A stretch of 54,928 nucleotides of DNA. Origin: CAYJHC01 sp964369805. GTDB taxonomy: Bacteria > Bacillota > Clostridia > Peptostreptococcales > Anaerovoracaceae. The stretch is taken from assembly GCA_964369805.1 (NCBI GenBank), contig CAYJFM010000010.1, positions 1 through 54,928 on the forward strand. Reading direction: 5' to 3'. The notes below the pieces were generated by a model. It worked only from the letters and a program-made list of their open reading frames with translations. It was not told the origin of the DNA and did no database searches. A program made the translations under genes and the position numbers. Position 1 is the stretch's first letter; each line of letters opens with the position of its first letter. Positions 8,537-16,763 of this stretch are shown piece by piece.

Positions 8537-8558
8537 GCTTCTTCGGGAGCATTTTTTA
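8537..8558 (+). terminator. Intrinsic terminator with UUCG loop
   Basis: GCTTC (8537-8541), TTCG loop, GGAGC (8546-8550), then ATTTTTTATT. It ends the NusG_II-Gx transcript. Confidence 0.7.
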
Positions 8559-8605
8559 TTTCTATTTTAAGGCTTATTGCAAGGCAACAATTTTTGTTAA
8601 AATGA

Positions 8606-8634
8606 TTTTACTAGAAGAGAATTTAGGGTATACT
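8606..8634 (+). promoter_or_regulatory. Putative promoter of the copper operon
   Basis: TTTTAC (8606-8611), 17-bp spacer and TATACT (8629-8634), about 95 bp before copZ. The leader contains a stem (GACTT 8661-8665 / AAGTC 8690-8694, with inner GGCA/TGCC). No CsoR or CopY gene is nearby and I could not identify a consensus operator. Confidence 0.4.
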
Positions 8635-8729
8635 ATGGGTAGTAAGAGGAAGCTAACTAAGACTTGGGCAGAAATAATAAAGTTGCCTTAAGTCGATAAA
8701 TGTAAAACTATGGGAGGTTTTGTTAAATT

Positions 8730-8933
8730 ATGAAAGAAAGTTTGAAAGTACTTGGAATGGTTTGTGAAGGATGCTCTACGAATGTAAAGGATGTTGTAAG
8801 TTCTATTGAAGGCGTAAAAGATGTAGTGGTAGATTTAGGGTCAGGTACCCTTACTTATGAGCTTGATGGTGCAACTAGAGATCAGATTAAAGAAGCTGTA
8901 GATGATGCAGGGTTTGATGTAGAAGAGTGTTAA
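8730..8933 (+). CDS. copZ: Copper chaperone, heavy-metal-associated domain
   Basis: 67 residues, a single HMA domain with beta-alpha-beta-beta-alpha-beta layout. The metal site is GMVCEGCS (M-x-C-x-x-C) near residues 10-15; an extra Cys is the last residue (VEEC). It would carry Cu(I) in the cytoplasm to the ATPase encoded directly after it: its stop codon abuts the ATPase ATG (TAAATG), a layout typical of coupled copZ-copA genes. Ribosome site GGGAGG with a rather long 12-base spacing. Confidence 0.88.
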   Translation: MKESLKVLGMVCEGCSTNVKDVVSSIEGVKDVVVDLGSGTLTYELDGATRDQIKEAVDDAGFDVEEC

Positions 8934-11183
8934 ATGGAAAATAATTTAAAAATAACAGGGATGACCTGTGCGGCCTGTGCTGCTAGAGTGGAAAGACAGG
9001 TTGGCAAGATTGAAGGGGTAGAAGAGGTATCTGTCAATATTGCAACTGAGAAAATCACATATCAGTTAAATGGGGCGACAACAGATCAAGTGAAGGCAAC
9101 AATTGAAAAAACAGGATTTGGATGGATAGAGTTAGAGGAAAAGACAGAAAGCGAAATAGCAGAAACTTTTGAACAAGAAAAGGATGAGGAAACAAAGACT
9201 CTTAAGAAAAAGCTAATTATTTCTGCTGCATTTTCTGTGCCGCTATTATACATTGCGATGGCGCCTATGATAAATATAGGCGGTTTTACCTTGCCATCAT
9301 TCATAGGACCCTTTTCAGAACCTATTGCATTTGCCTTAGTGCAACTAGTTCTTGTAATACCAGTAATAATTGCAGGGAATAAGTTTTATAGGGTAGGGTT
9401 TAAGTCTTTGTTTAGTGGGGCTCCAAACATGGATAGCTTAATAGCTATTGGTACTTCAGCTGCCATAGTATATAGCTTGTATTCACTTTACTTAATTGTT
9501 CAGGGGAATCTTCACGCTGCTCATAATCTATACTTTGAATCAGCTGCAATAATAATAACCCTTATACTTATGGGAAAATATTTAGAAGGATTATCTAAAG
9601 CAAAAACAAACACTGCAATTAAAAAATTAATGAAGTTAGCACCAGATACAGCCATAATTCTTAAAGATGGAATAGAGAAAGAAGTCTTGGTGAAAGATGT
9701 TTTGGTAGGAGATATAATTGTAGTGAAACCCGGAGCGAAAATCCCTGTAGATGGGGAAGTGGTTTGGGGAGAAACTTCAATAGACGAGTCCATGTTAACA
9801 GGAGAGAGCATTCCCGTTGAAAAAATTAAAGGGAATGAGGTATTTGCTGCAACAATAAATGGAAATGGTGTTATCCGCTTTAGAGGAACTAAGATAGGTA
9901 GTGAAACTGCCTTGGCTCAAATTATAAAACTAGTTGAGCAGGCGCAAGGATCAAAGGCGCCTATTGCAAAGCTTGCGGACATAGTAGCGGGATACTTTGT
10001 ACCAACAGTTATGGCTATAGCCGTTGCAGTATCACTTCTTTGGTACTTTGCTGGAGGTCAGTCTACAACCTTTGCTCTAACTATATTTATATCTGTGCTT
10101 GTAATAGCTTGCCCCTGCGCTTTAGGTCTTGCAACTCCTACAGCCATAATGGTTGGCATGGGGAAGGGAGCAGAAAACGGCATCTTAATCAAAAGCGGTG
10201 AAGCTCTTGAAGTAGCGCACAAAGTCGATACTATTATTTTCGATAAAACAGGAACCCTAACAGAAGGAAGACCAAGAGTAACAGATATAGTTACCGTTGA
10301 AGGAATAAAAGAAGATATGCTTCTTCAGCTTGCAGCATCAGCAGAAAAGGGAAGTGAACACCCCCTAGGAGAGGCTATTGTAAAGGCAGCAGAGGATAGA
10401 AATTTAGAAACAATTGCCTTCACTGAGTTTATTGCTATAACAGGGAAGGGGATTTCTGTTAATGTTGGAAAGACATCTGTAGTTTTAGGAAATGAAAAAA
10501 TGTTAGAAGATGCAGGTGTTGATTTTACCCAAGTTTCTGAAGTTAAGAGTAGCTTTTCTAAAGAAGGCAAGACGGCAATGCTAGTTGCGGTTAACGGAAA
10601 AATAGCTGGAGTAATTGCTGTAGCAGACACTTTAAAAGATAATTCGGTAGATGTAGTTAGCAAGCTCAGGGAAATGGGAATTGAACCTGTAATGATTACA
10701 GGAGATAATAAGGCTACAGCAGAAGCTATAGGTAGGAAAGTGGGGATCACCCATGTTTTATCTGAGGTAATGCCAGGTGATAAGGCTAGTGAGGTTAAAA
10801 AGTTACAAGCTAGTGGGAAAAATGTCATAATGGTAGGTGATGGTATAAATGATGCCCCGGCCTTAGTTCAAGGGGATATCGGTATTGCTATTGGTAGCGG
10901 TACCGATGTTGCTATTGAAAGTGCAGATATAGTTCTTATGGGTAGTGATATTAGTGGGGTAGTGGGTGCAATAACACTCTCTAAGAAAACTATAAGAAAT
11001 GTGAAACAGAACTTATTTTGGGCCTTTGCATACAATGTGGCAGGTATTCCAATTGCGGCAGGTTTACTATTCCTACTAGGAGGCCCCTTATTAAGTCCTA
11101 TGTTTGCGGCGGCAGCAATGAGCCTTTCTTCTGTTTCAGTGCTTACAAATGCATTAAGGCTTCGCAGAGCAAAGTTAAGTTAA
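8934..11183 (+). CDS. copA: Copper-exporting P-type ATPase
   Basis: 749 residues, P1B-type ATPase with one N-terminal HMA domain (GMTCAACA near residue 9). Then come membrane helices, the actuator motif TGES (MLTGESIPVEK), the transmembrane metal site CPC in VIACPCALGLATP, the phosphorylation motif DKTGT, SEHPLGEAI in the nucleotide domain and GDGINDAPAL. It pumps Cu(I) (possibly Ag) out of the cell using ATP. It is fused in operon with copZ without any gap. Family members with two HMA domains are common; here the second one is the separate CopZ. Its stop lies within an AAGTT tandem repeat. Confidence 0.95.
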   Translation: MENNLKITGMTCAACAARVERQVGKIEGVEEVSVNIATEKITYQLNGATTDQVKATIEKTGFGWIELEEKTESEIAETFEQEKDEETKTLKKKLIISAAFSVPLLYIAMAPMINIGGFTLPSFIGPFSEPIAFALVQLVLVIPVIIAGNKFYRVGFKSLFSGAPNMDSLIAIGTSAAIVYSLYSLYLIVQGNLHAAHNLYFESAAIIITLILMGKYLEGLSKAKTNTAIKKLMKLAPDTAIILKDGIEKEVLVKDVLVGDIIVVKPGAKIPVDGEVVWGETSIDESMLTGESIPVEKIKGNEVFAATINGNGVIRFRGTKIGSETALAQIIKLVEQAQGSKAPIAKLADIVAGYFVPTVMAIAVAVSLLWYFAGGQSTTFALTIFISVLVIACPCALGLATPTAIMVGMGKGAENGILIKSGEALEVAHKVDTIIFDKTGTLTEGRPRVTDIVTVEGIKEDMLLQLAASAEKGSEHPLGEAIVKAAEDRNLETIAFTEFIAITGKGISVNVGKTSVVLGNEKMLEDAGVDFTQVSEVKSSFSKEGKTAMLVAVNGKIAGVIAVADTLKDNSVDVVSKLREMGIEPVMITGDNKATAEAIGRKVGITHVLSEVMPGDKASEVKKLQASGKNVIMVGDGINDAPALVQGDIGIAIGSGTDVAIESADIVLMGSDISGVVGAITLSKKTIRNVKQNLFWAFAYNVAGIPIAAGLLFLLGGPLLSPMFAAAAMSLSSVSVLTNALRLRRAKLS

Positions 11184-11191
11184 GTTAAGTT
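11172..11191 (+). repeat. Pentanucleotide tandem repeat AAGTT x4 at the copA stop codon
   Basis: Four perfect AAGTT units spanning the last codons and the TAA of copA. Change in copy number would alter only the last residues, because every frame soon meets TAA in this repeat. Confidence 0.8.
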
Positions 11192-11281
11192 AATCAACTG
11201 TATTATATAGCGAGCAACGTGATACATTGCACTTCGGTGATTATCACAAGAAGGAACACTAATAAAAGAAAATAAAAAATC

Positions 11282-11347
11282 GAGCCTTACTCTATTATCT
11301 TAACCAATTTTGGTTTTGAATTAGTAGAATGAGGCTCAATTTTATTT
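11282..11347. terminator. Bidirectional intrinsic terminator
   Basis: GAGCCTTACTCTA (from 11282) pairs with TAGAATGAGGCTC (ends 11337), with one wobble and one mismatch, then AATTTTATTT. It lies between convergent copA and rnfB. Confidence 0.75.
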
Positions 11348-11362
11348 ATAGGTAGTGTAAAA

Positions 11363-12205
11363 TTAATTTTTTTTACCAAATTTTTTCTTTGGCTCAATAG
11401 TTGTTTTTATGAGTTTGACAATAGAAGTTGTTGGACAGACGCTAGCACACTTACCACAATCTGAACAAAGGTTGTAGTCTATTGATGCAAGGAAGTTATC
11501 GACTTTAATTGCATTATCTGGACATATTTTTTCGCATTTTTTACAACCAATGCATCCAACTTGACAAGAACGCCTTGTGTCAGCACCTTTGCTGGTAGAA
11601 CTACAACCAACATAGGTGAGGCTCTCTTTTGGCGCAAATTTTATTACGTTTTTAGGGCAGTAACTTACGCAGATTCCACAACCAATGCATTTAGCTTTAT
11701 CTATAATAGCTACATAGTTTTCAACTTTGATAGCATCATAAGGACATGAGGCTACGCAGTCACCATGACCAAGGCAACCATGTGCACATTCCATTTGACC
11801 ACCATAAAGATTTGATGCAGCCTTGCAGCTCCATTTTTTATCATGAACCATAATTCTTTTTATTTCACTTCGTTTTCCTATACAAGAAATATATGCTACT
11901 CGTGGCTCTGAAGTTATGGCTTCAACACCTAAAATATCGGCAAGCTCTTTAGACAAAGAATCTCCACCTACTGGACATAATGCAGTACTTAAACTCTTTG
12001 TCTTATCTTCGCCAAGTGAAACTGCATAGTTATCACAACCTGCATATCCACAAGCACCACAGTTTGCTCCTGGCATTGCTGCCATTAACTTTTCAATTTT
12101 TTCGTCTACTGAAACAGCCATTACTTTGGAAGCGATGGTTAAAATCACCCCAGCTATAAACCCGATAACAACAACGATTATAACGGGTATCAATATTGCA
12201 TCCAT
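11363..12205 (-). CDS. rnfB: Rnf complex subunit B, Fe-S electron carrier
   Basis: 280 residues. One N-terminal membrane helix (residues 3-28), then the Fe-S motif CGACGYAGC, followed by four cysteine clusters of ferredoxin type: CLGHGDCVASCP, CIGCGICVSYCP, CIGCKKCEKICP and CSDCGKCASVCP. It takes electrons from reduced ferredoxin and passes them into the membrane complex. It is the last gene of the rnfCDGEAB order, 11 bp after rnfA, with AAGGAGG before ATG 12205. The basic tail EPKKKFGKKN is at the C-terminus. Confidence 0.96.
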   Translation of the reverse strand: MDAILIPVIIVVVIGFIAGVILTIASKVMAVSVDEKIEKLMAAMPGANCGACGYAGCDNYAVSLGEDKTKSLSTALCPVGGDSLSKELADILGVEAITSEPRVAYISCIGKRSEIKRIMVHDKKWSCKAASNLYGGQMECAHGCLGHGDCVASCPYDAIKVENYVAIIDKAKCIGCGICVSYCPKNVIKFAPKESLTYVGCSSTSKGADTRRSCQVGCIGCKKCEKICPDNAIKVDNFLASIDYNLCSDCGKCASVCPTTSIVKLIKTTIEPKKKFGKKN

Positions 12206-12216
12206 AAAAACCTCCT

Positions 12217-12810
12217 TTAACTAAATATACCTTCAACTACACCACTAAATCCCATAAAGGACAAAGAGAGTAGGGCAGCTGAAATCAAGGTTATAGGGAT
12301 GCCTTGGAAAGGCTCAGGTATGTTTCGACAGCTTTCTAATTTTTCTCTAATCCCAGCAAAGAGTATCATAGCAAGTAGAAATCCTATCCCAGCACCTATT
12401 GCATTAAAAATAGATTCAACATAGGTGAAACCTTCATCAATATTCATAATTGTTACACCAAGTACGGCACAGTTTGTAGTTATCAGAGGAAGAAAAACTC
12501 CTAGTGATTTATATAGCGCTGGAATATATTTTTTGAGAGTTATTTCAACAAGCTGAACTAAGGAGGCTATGACCAAAATAAATACAAGGGTTTGTAAGTA
12601 GCCAATATTAAATGGGTTTAATAAGTAATGCTGAATTGGCCAGGTAACAAGTGTTGCAAGAATCATTACAAAGGTAACTGCAAGGCCCATGCCACTAGCG
12701 GATTCTAATTTTTTTGATACCCCAAGAAAAGGACAAATTCCTAAGAATTTTGAAAGTACAAAGTTGTTGACAAGTACAACACTCATCATTATTATCAATA
12801 TTTCTTCCAT
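12217..12810 (-). CDS. rnfA: Rnf complex subunit A, integral membrane
   Basis: 197 residues with six membrane helices. Conserved RnfA features are VNNFVLSKFLGICPFLGVSKK near the start (its Cys and the one in TNCAVLGV hold the intramembrane 2Fe-2S centre shared with RnfE) and FAGIREKLESCRNIPEPFQGIPITLI at the end. It forms a pseudo-symmetric pair with RnfE. It starts 2 bp after the rnfE stop, so translation is probably coupled. Confidence 0.96.
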   Translation of the reverse strand: MEEILIIMMSVVLVNNFVLSKFLGICPFLGVSKKLESASGMGLAVTFVMILATLVTWPIQHYLLNPFNIGYLQTLVFILVIASLVQLVEITLKKYIPALYKSLGVFLPLITTNCAVLGVTIMNIDEGFTYVESIFNAIGAGIGFLLAMILFAGIREKLESCRNIPEPFQGIPITLISAALLSLSFMGFSGVVEGIFS

Positions 12811-12812
12811 AA

Positions 12813-13601
12813 TTATTTCTTACCCTCCATTTCGATACCATCTTCTTTTGCTTTTACTTCTTTTCTAGTTTTTTCTATAGTCAATTCATTTTTATCACGC
12901 TTGGCTTGGTCTGCAGCTTCTTCTCTAAATGAAGAGCAGGTATCCACTAGATAGCAGCTTTGGCAACCAAAGTCTTTTCTTCTTTTGTCGTTATTTTTCA
13001 TCAGTACATTTGTAGCAGCAACTAAAATGGCAAATACAAAGAAACCACCAGGTGCCAGCATAAAAATGGTCATAGGTTTTACTGCTTCCCCAATAAGTTG
13101 AAACCCAAAGAAGGTTCCAGCCCCGAAAATTTCTCTTATTGCTCCAATTAAGAAAAGTGCAATAGTAAAGCCAACACCCATTCCAAGGCCATCAAGGGTT
13201 GCATCTAGAACGTTATTTTTGCTGGCGAACATTTCTGCCCTTCCTAAAATAACACAGTTTACAACAATAAGAGGGATGAATAAGCCAAGAGCGTTATCAA
13301 GTTCTGGCAAATAGGCCTTTAACAGTAGCTGAACTATAGTTACAAAACCAGCGATGACTACAATATAGCAAGGGATTCTTACTTTAGAAGGGATAAAATT
13401 TCTCAAGAGAGAAATTACAATGTTTGAACATGTTAAGATAACAATTACGGAGACCCCCATTCCAAGGCCATTAAAAGCACTAGTTGTAACAGCAAGTGCA
13501 GGACATAAACCAAGTAATAAGATAAATACGGGATTCTCATTTATCAGCCCTTTTGAAAAAATTGCATACTTTTCTTTAAATACATTTTGGTTAGTTTCCA
13601 T
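12813..13601 (-). CDS. rnfE: Rnf complex subunit E, integral membrane
   Basis: 262 residues from ATG 13601, which follows GGAGGTGATAGTA; a GTG 15 bases upstream overlaps this site. Membrane helices, NPVFILLLGLCPALAVTTSAFNG, VVNCVILGRAEMFASKN and GAIREIFGAGTFFG match RnfE. The C-terminal extension, after the last helix, carries FGCQSCYLVDTC and a highly charged tail ending EGIEMEGKK-like; cysteine-bearing tails are seen in some clostridial RnfE proteins but their role is unknown. It overlaps rnfG by 11 bp. Confidence 0.95.
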   Translation of the reverse strand: METNQNVFKEKYAIFSKGLINENPVFILLLGLCPALAVTTSAFNGLGMGVSVIVILTCSNIVISLLRNFIPSKVRIPCYIVVIAGFVTIVQLLLKAYLPELDNALGLFIPLIVVNCVILGRAEMFASKNNVLDATLDGLGMGVGFTIALFLIGAIREIFGAGTFFGFQLIGEAVKPMTIFMLAPGGFFVFAILVAATNVLMKNNDKRRKDFGCQSCYLVDTCSSFREEAADQAKRDKNELTIEKTRKEVKAKEDGIEMEGKK

Positions 13602-14151
13602 TACTATCACCTCCACTTAAAGCTTCCCATTGAGCCAGTGCAGTTTTAGTCGCTCTAAAAATTGCATCTGATGAAACTGTAGCTCCTGTTACTCCATCAA
13701 TTTCTGTACTGTCTTTAGTACCTTCACCACTAAGGGTATCTAGACCTGTATATTGGCCAAGCTCCTCAGGAACCATAGGAAGAGTTCCAAGGCCAGGAGT
13801 GTCAATATGTGTAACAATTTTAATTGCTACAATTTTACCGCTGTTATCAATACCAACCATTACATTCATAGGTCCACCAAAGCTTTTTTCCGTAGCCATT
13901 ACAGCTATACCTTTATGGTTTTCTGACTGAAAGAAGGAGGTTGAGCCATCAACTGTTCCAGCATATTCTTCGAAACCTGTACCTGCTGGTAGCACCTCCT
14001 GAACAGCCTCGATTTGTGTTTGAGCAGTATTTGCTGCAATCACTGGTTCTGTTAGCTGATATACTACTGAGAGAGTAGCAGTTACAACAAGGCAAATTAT
14101 CACTAATACAATTGGCGGTGTTAAATATTCTTTAAGAGTTTTGTTTGACAT
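13591..14151 (-). CDS. rnfG: Rnf complex subunit G, FMN-carrying
   Basis: 186 residues: a single N-terminal membrane helix (about 13-35), then an extracytoplasmic FMN-binding domain. The flavinylation motif DGVTGATVSS places the covalently modified Thr at about residue 158. It passes electrons between RnfD and the membrane Fe-S centre. The covalent FMN needs ApbE, whose gene is at 6493-7554. Ribosome site GGGAGGG before ATG 14151; it overlaps rnfD by 20 bp. Confidence 0.95.
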   Translation of the reverse strand: MSNKTLKEYLTPPIVLVIICLVVTATLSVVYQLTEPVIAANTAQTQIEAVQEVLPAGTGFEEYAGTVDGSTSFFQSENHKGIAVMATEKSFGGPMNVMVGIDNSGKIVAIKIVTHIDTPGLGTLPMVPEELGQYTGLDTLSGEGTKDSTEIDGVTGATVSSDAIFRATKTALAQWEALSGGDSNGN

Positions 14152-15175
14152 GTTTTAGCCCTCCCTTCGTAGCAAGTTTAATTGAAAGATTATCAAGTCT
14201 AGGTGCGATTATATTCATAATTATAATGGCAAAAGAAACACCTTCTGGATAAGAACCATATAATCTGATAATCATTGTAATTAATCCGCAGCCTACAGCA
14301 AAAATAACTCTTCCTAAAGGCATCATTGGTGATGTAACGTAGTCAGTTGCACAGAAGAAGGCCCCAAGCATTACACCTCCTGTAAATAACTGAAACAATG
14401 GATCTACACCAGCAATTATTGAAAAAACTACAACTGTTCCAAGGAAACAAATAGGAATAATAGGTGAAATGATTTTTTTAAATATTAGATAAAGTCCACC
14501 GAGCAAAATTGCCAAAGCGCTTACCTCTCCAATACAGCCTCCAACAAAGCCAAGGAAGGCATCCATATTACTAGCAAGTTCCCCTCCCTCTGCAAAGATA
14601 GCGAGTGGGGTAGGACCAGTAATGCTATCAGTTGTTAAAGCACCTTGAGAGCCTTTGGCAATAGGCCAAGTAGTCATCTCAGCAGTGAAAGAAATAAGTA
14701 GCACTAGCCTTGCACCAACAGCTGGGTTTACAAAATTCTGGCCAAGGCCTCCAAATAGCATCTTGATTATAACAATTGCAATGAAAGAGCCTACGATAGC
14801 CATCCAGTAAGGAAAATTGGATGGTAAATTGAAAGCAAGTAAAACCCCAGTTAGTATTGCTGATAAATCAGAAATTGAGTTTTGCCACTTAGCTACTTTA
14901 CAAAATAAATATTCGAAAACCACACATGAAATAACGCAAACTGCAGTTAATACAGCAGCTCTATATCCAAACACATAAATTCCCATTATCATAGCAGGTA
15001 TGAGTGCAATGAGTACATGACCCATTATACTTTGTGTATTCAAGGTTCTTACTATATGAGGTGCAGATGTGACAATTAGGACATCTGGGACCATTTGAGA
15101 GTTAACAGTATTTGTATAGTCAGGAGATTTTTCTTTATTATCCTGTATGTCTAAATTTTTATTTGCCATCGACAT
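14132..15175 (-). CDS. rnfD: Rnf complex subunit D, FMN-carrying integral membrane
   Basis: 347 residues; ATG 15169 is equally good because it is 9 bases from the GGAGG while ATG 15175 is only 3. A 45-residue cytoplasmic N-terminus is followed by about ten membrane helices. The FMN attachment motif is DSITGPTPL, Thr about 189; GGLGQNFVNPAVGARL and TGGVMLGAFFCATDYVTSPM are conserved RnfD/NqrB segments. It is a main candidate for the ion pathway. It overlaps rnfC and rnfG at its ends. Confidence 0.95.
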   Translation of the reverse strand: MSMANKNLDIQDNKEKSPDYTNTVNSQMVPDVLIVTSAPHIVRTLNTQSIMGHVLIALIPAMIMGIYVFGYRAAVLTAVCVISCVVFEYLFCKVAKWQNSISDLSAILTGVLLAFNLPSNFPYWMAIVGSFIAIVIIKMLFGGLGQNFVNPAVGARLVLLISFTAEMTTWPIAKGSQGALTTDSITGPTPLAIFAEGGELASNMDAFLGFVGGCIGEVSALAILLGGLYLIFKKIISPIIPICFLGTVVVFSIIAGVDPLFQLFTGGVMLGAFFCATDYVTSPMMPLGRVIFAVGCGLITMIIRLYGSYPEGVSFAIIIMNIIAPRLDNLSIKLATKGGLKHVKQNS

Positions 15176-16481
15176 TAGCCTCCTTTATTAGTATCTTTCC
15201 TATTCTATGAATAAAATTCAAGGGCTTTCGTGCAGGACAGACATAAGTACAACTTGCACACTCCATACACTCCATGATATTTAATTCCTCCATTCTTTTT
15301 ATATCTCTACCCTCATAGGCTAGGGCCATGGCAGCTGGAACTAAATGAATTGGACAGACGGAAATGCATCTTCCGCAGTGAATACATGCTGCCTCTTCAC
15401 CAATAAAACTATCTTTTTTATTGAAAGCAAGAATAGCATTGGTGTTTTTTATAATAGGGGTTTGATAGTCCAGGAGAGTCATTCCCATCATTACACCACC
15501 CATTATTATTTTTTCGGGTTTCTCTATGAATCCCCCAGATGCCTTAACTACTTCAACAATTCGTGTACCTATTGGAACGATAAGGTTTTGAGGTGATCTT
15601 ATTGAAGATCCATCTACAGTAATCCTTTTTTCAATTAGGGGAATTCCTGTATTTAGGTAATCGCCTATAAAGGCTATTGTGCCGACATTGGTTACAATTG
15701 CTCCAAGACTAGCAGGAAGGACACCAGCAGGAAGGGGTTTACCTAATATTTCTTCAACAATTACCCTTTCAGCACCTTTAGGATATAACTCAGCTAAGCC
15801 TACAGTCCAAACATTATTCATTGATCGTTTTGAAATTTCTGTATCAAGAAGCGAAATTGCATCCATCTTATTTTTTTCAATACCAATATACACCTTTTCA
15901 ATGTTTAAGTGCTTTTTTATCGCAGCTATTCCATCGAGAATTGATATTGGGCTTTCTAACATAAGTCTGTGGTCTGAGGTAATGTAAGGTTCACATTCAG
16001 CAGCATTAATAATTAGTGTATGAATCTCTTCGAGGTTAGGTGGATCAAACTTTACATGTGTTGGAAAAGCAGCACCTCCTAAGCCAACGACTCCACTATC
16101 TTTAATGGCATTGATTAAATCATCTTTAGTCACTATGGTAGGTGGTTTTATAGATGGGTCAAGTTTTTCCTCTCCATCAGAAGAAATAATAATAGTTTGA
16201 TTTTTACCACCATGCATGGCTCTTCTTTCAGAAAAACCTGTTACAGTTCCGGAAATGCTTGAATGAATTTTAGCACTGATAAATTGATCAGAAAGTCCTA
16301 TGACTTGACCTTTATATACATAGTCTCCTTTTTTTACAGTAGGTCTACAAGGAGCTCCTATGTGTTGAAGCATGGAAATTTCTACCTCTGGGGGTGTGGG
16401 CAGTTTTATTGTTTTGATGCTTGCAGTACCTTTGTAATGTGGGACTACTACACCTTTAAGTTTTTTTATTGGATTAATCAT
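15159..16481 (-). CDS. rnfC: Rnf complex subunit C, NADH-binding Fe-S protein
   Basis: 440 residues, first gene of the operon. An N-terminal barrel-sandwich domain (KKGDYVYKGQVIG), then GVVGLGGAAFPTHVKF and INAAECEPYI for FMN/NADH binding as in the Nuo51-like fold, and two 4Fe-4S clusters CIHCGRCISVCP and CMECASCTYVCP near residues 370-415. It delivers electrons to NAD+ at the inner face of the membrane. At 440 residues it is the short clostridial form, without the long repeat tail of gammaproteobacterial RnfC. Ribosome site GAGGTGACC before ATG 16481. Confidence 0.96.
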   Translation of the reverse strand: MINPIKKLKGVVVPHYKGTASIKTIKLPTPPEVEISMLQHIGAPCRPTVKKGDYVYKGQVIGLSDQFISAKIHSSISGTVTGFSERRAMHGGKNQTIIISSDGEEKLDPSIKPPTIVTKDDLINAIKDSGVVGLGGAAFPTHVKFDPPNLEEIHTLIINAAECEPYITSDHRLMLESPISILDGIAAIKKHLNIEKVYIGIEKNKMDAISLLDTEISKRSMNNVWTVGLAELYPKGAERVIVEEILGKPLPAGVLPASLGAIVTNVGTIAFIGDYLNTGIPLIEKRITVDGSSIRSPQNLIVPIGTRIVEVVKASGGFIEKPEKIIMGGVMMGMTLLDYQTPIIKNTNAILAFNKKDSFIGEEAACIHCGRCISVCPIHLVPAAMALAYEGRDIKRMEELNIMECMECASCTYVCPARKPLNFIHRIGKILIKEANVDGK

Positions 16482-16579
16482 TGGTCACCTCAACTTATTT
16501 AAGAATTAACTAGTAAAGAGTACATCTATAAAAAAAGAAGTTTTCAGAATTGAACGTCAATTGCTATAGATGTGAGTTA

Positions 16580-16608
16580 ATTATACAAGTTATGTACTTT
16601 AAATACAA
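16580..16608 (-). promoter_or_regulatory. Putative promoter of the rnf operon
   Basis: On the minus strand: TTGTAT (16603-16608), 17-bp spacer, perfect TATAAT (16580-16585). This gives a leader of about 90 bases before rnfC. Confidence 0.55.
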
Positions 16609-16663
16609 CAAAAATACAAAAAAGTACTGTATACATAGAAGGTGCTTTGCATACCATGAAAAT

Positions 16664-16740
16664 AAAAAAGAAACGACAATTTGCCTTTATAAGAAAGTTA
16701 GTTTAAGTTTCAACTTTCACAATAGACGTAGGTCGTTTCA
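16664..16740 (-). terminator. Double-stem intrinsic terminator after the methyltransferase gene
   Basis: Outer stem GAAACGAC (16670-16677) / GTCGTTTC (16732-16739) encloses an inner stem GAAAGTT (16693-16699) / AACTTTC (16712-16718). On the minus strand the outer stem is followed by TTTTTTATTTT, so it ends the transcript of the upstream methyltransferase before the rnf promoter. Confidence 0.7.
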
Positions 16741-16763
16741 AGTTAATTTTTATTTTTTCAAGA

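Noticed and set aside
8637..8693. 18-codon frame in the copZ leader
   Set aside because: Starts at the promoter's transcription start and lacks a ribosome site; a leader peptide cannot be supported.
11165..11200. Phase-variable control of copA by the AAGTT repeat
   Set aside because: The repeat is at the very end of the gene; changes in copy number cannot switch the product on or off.
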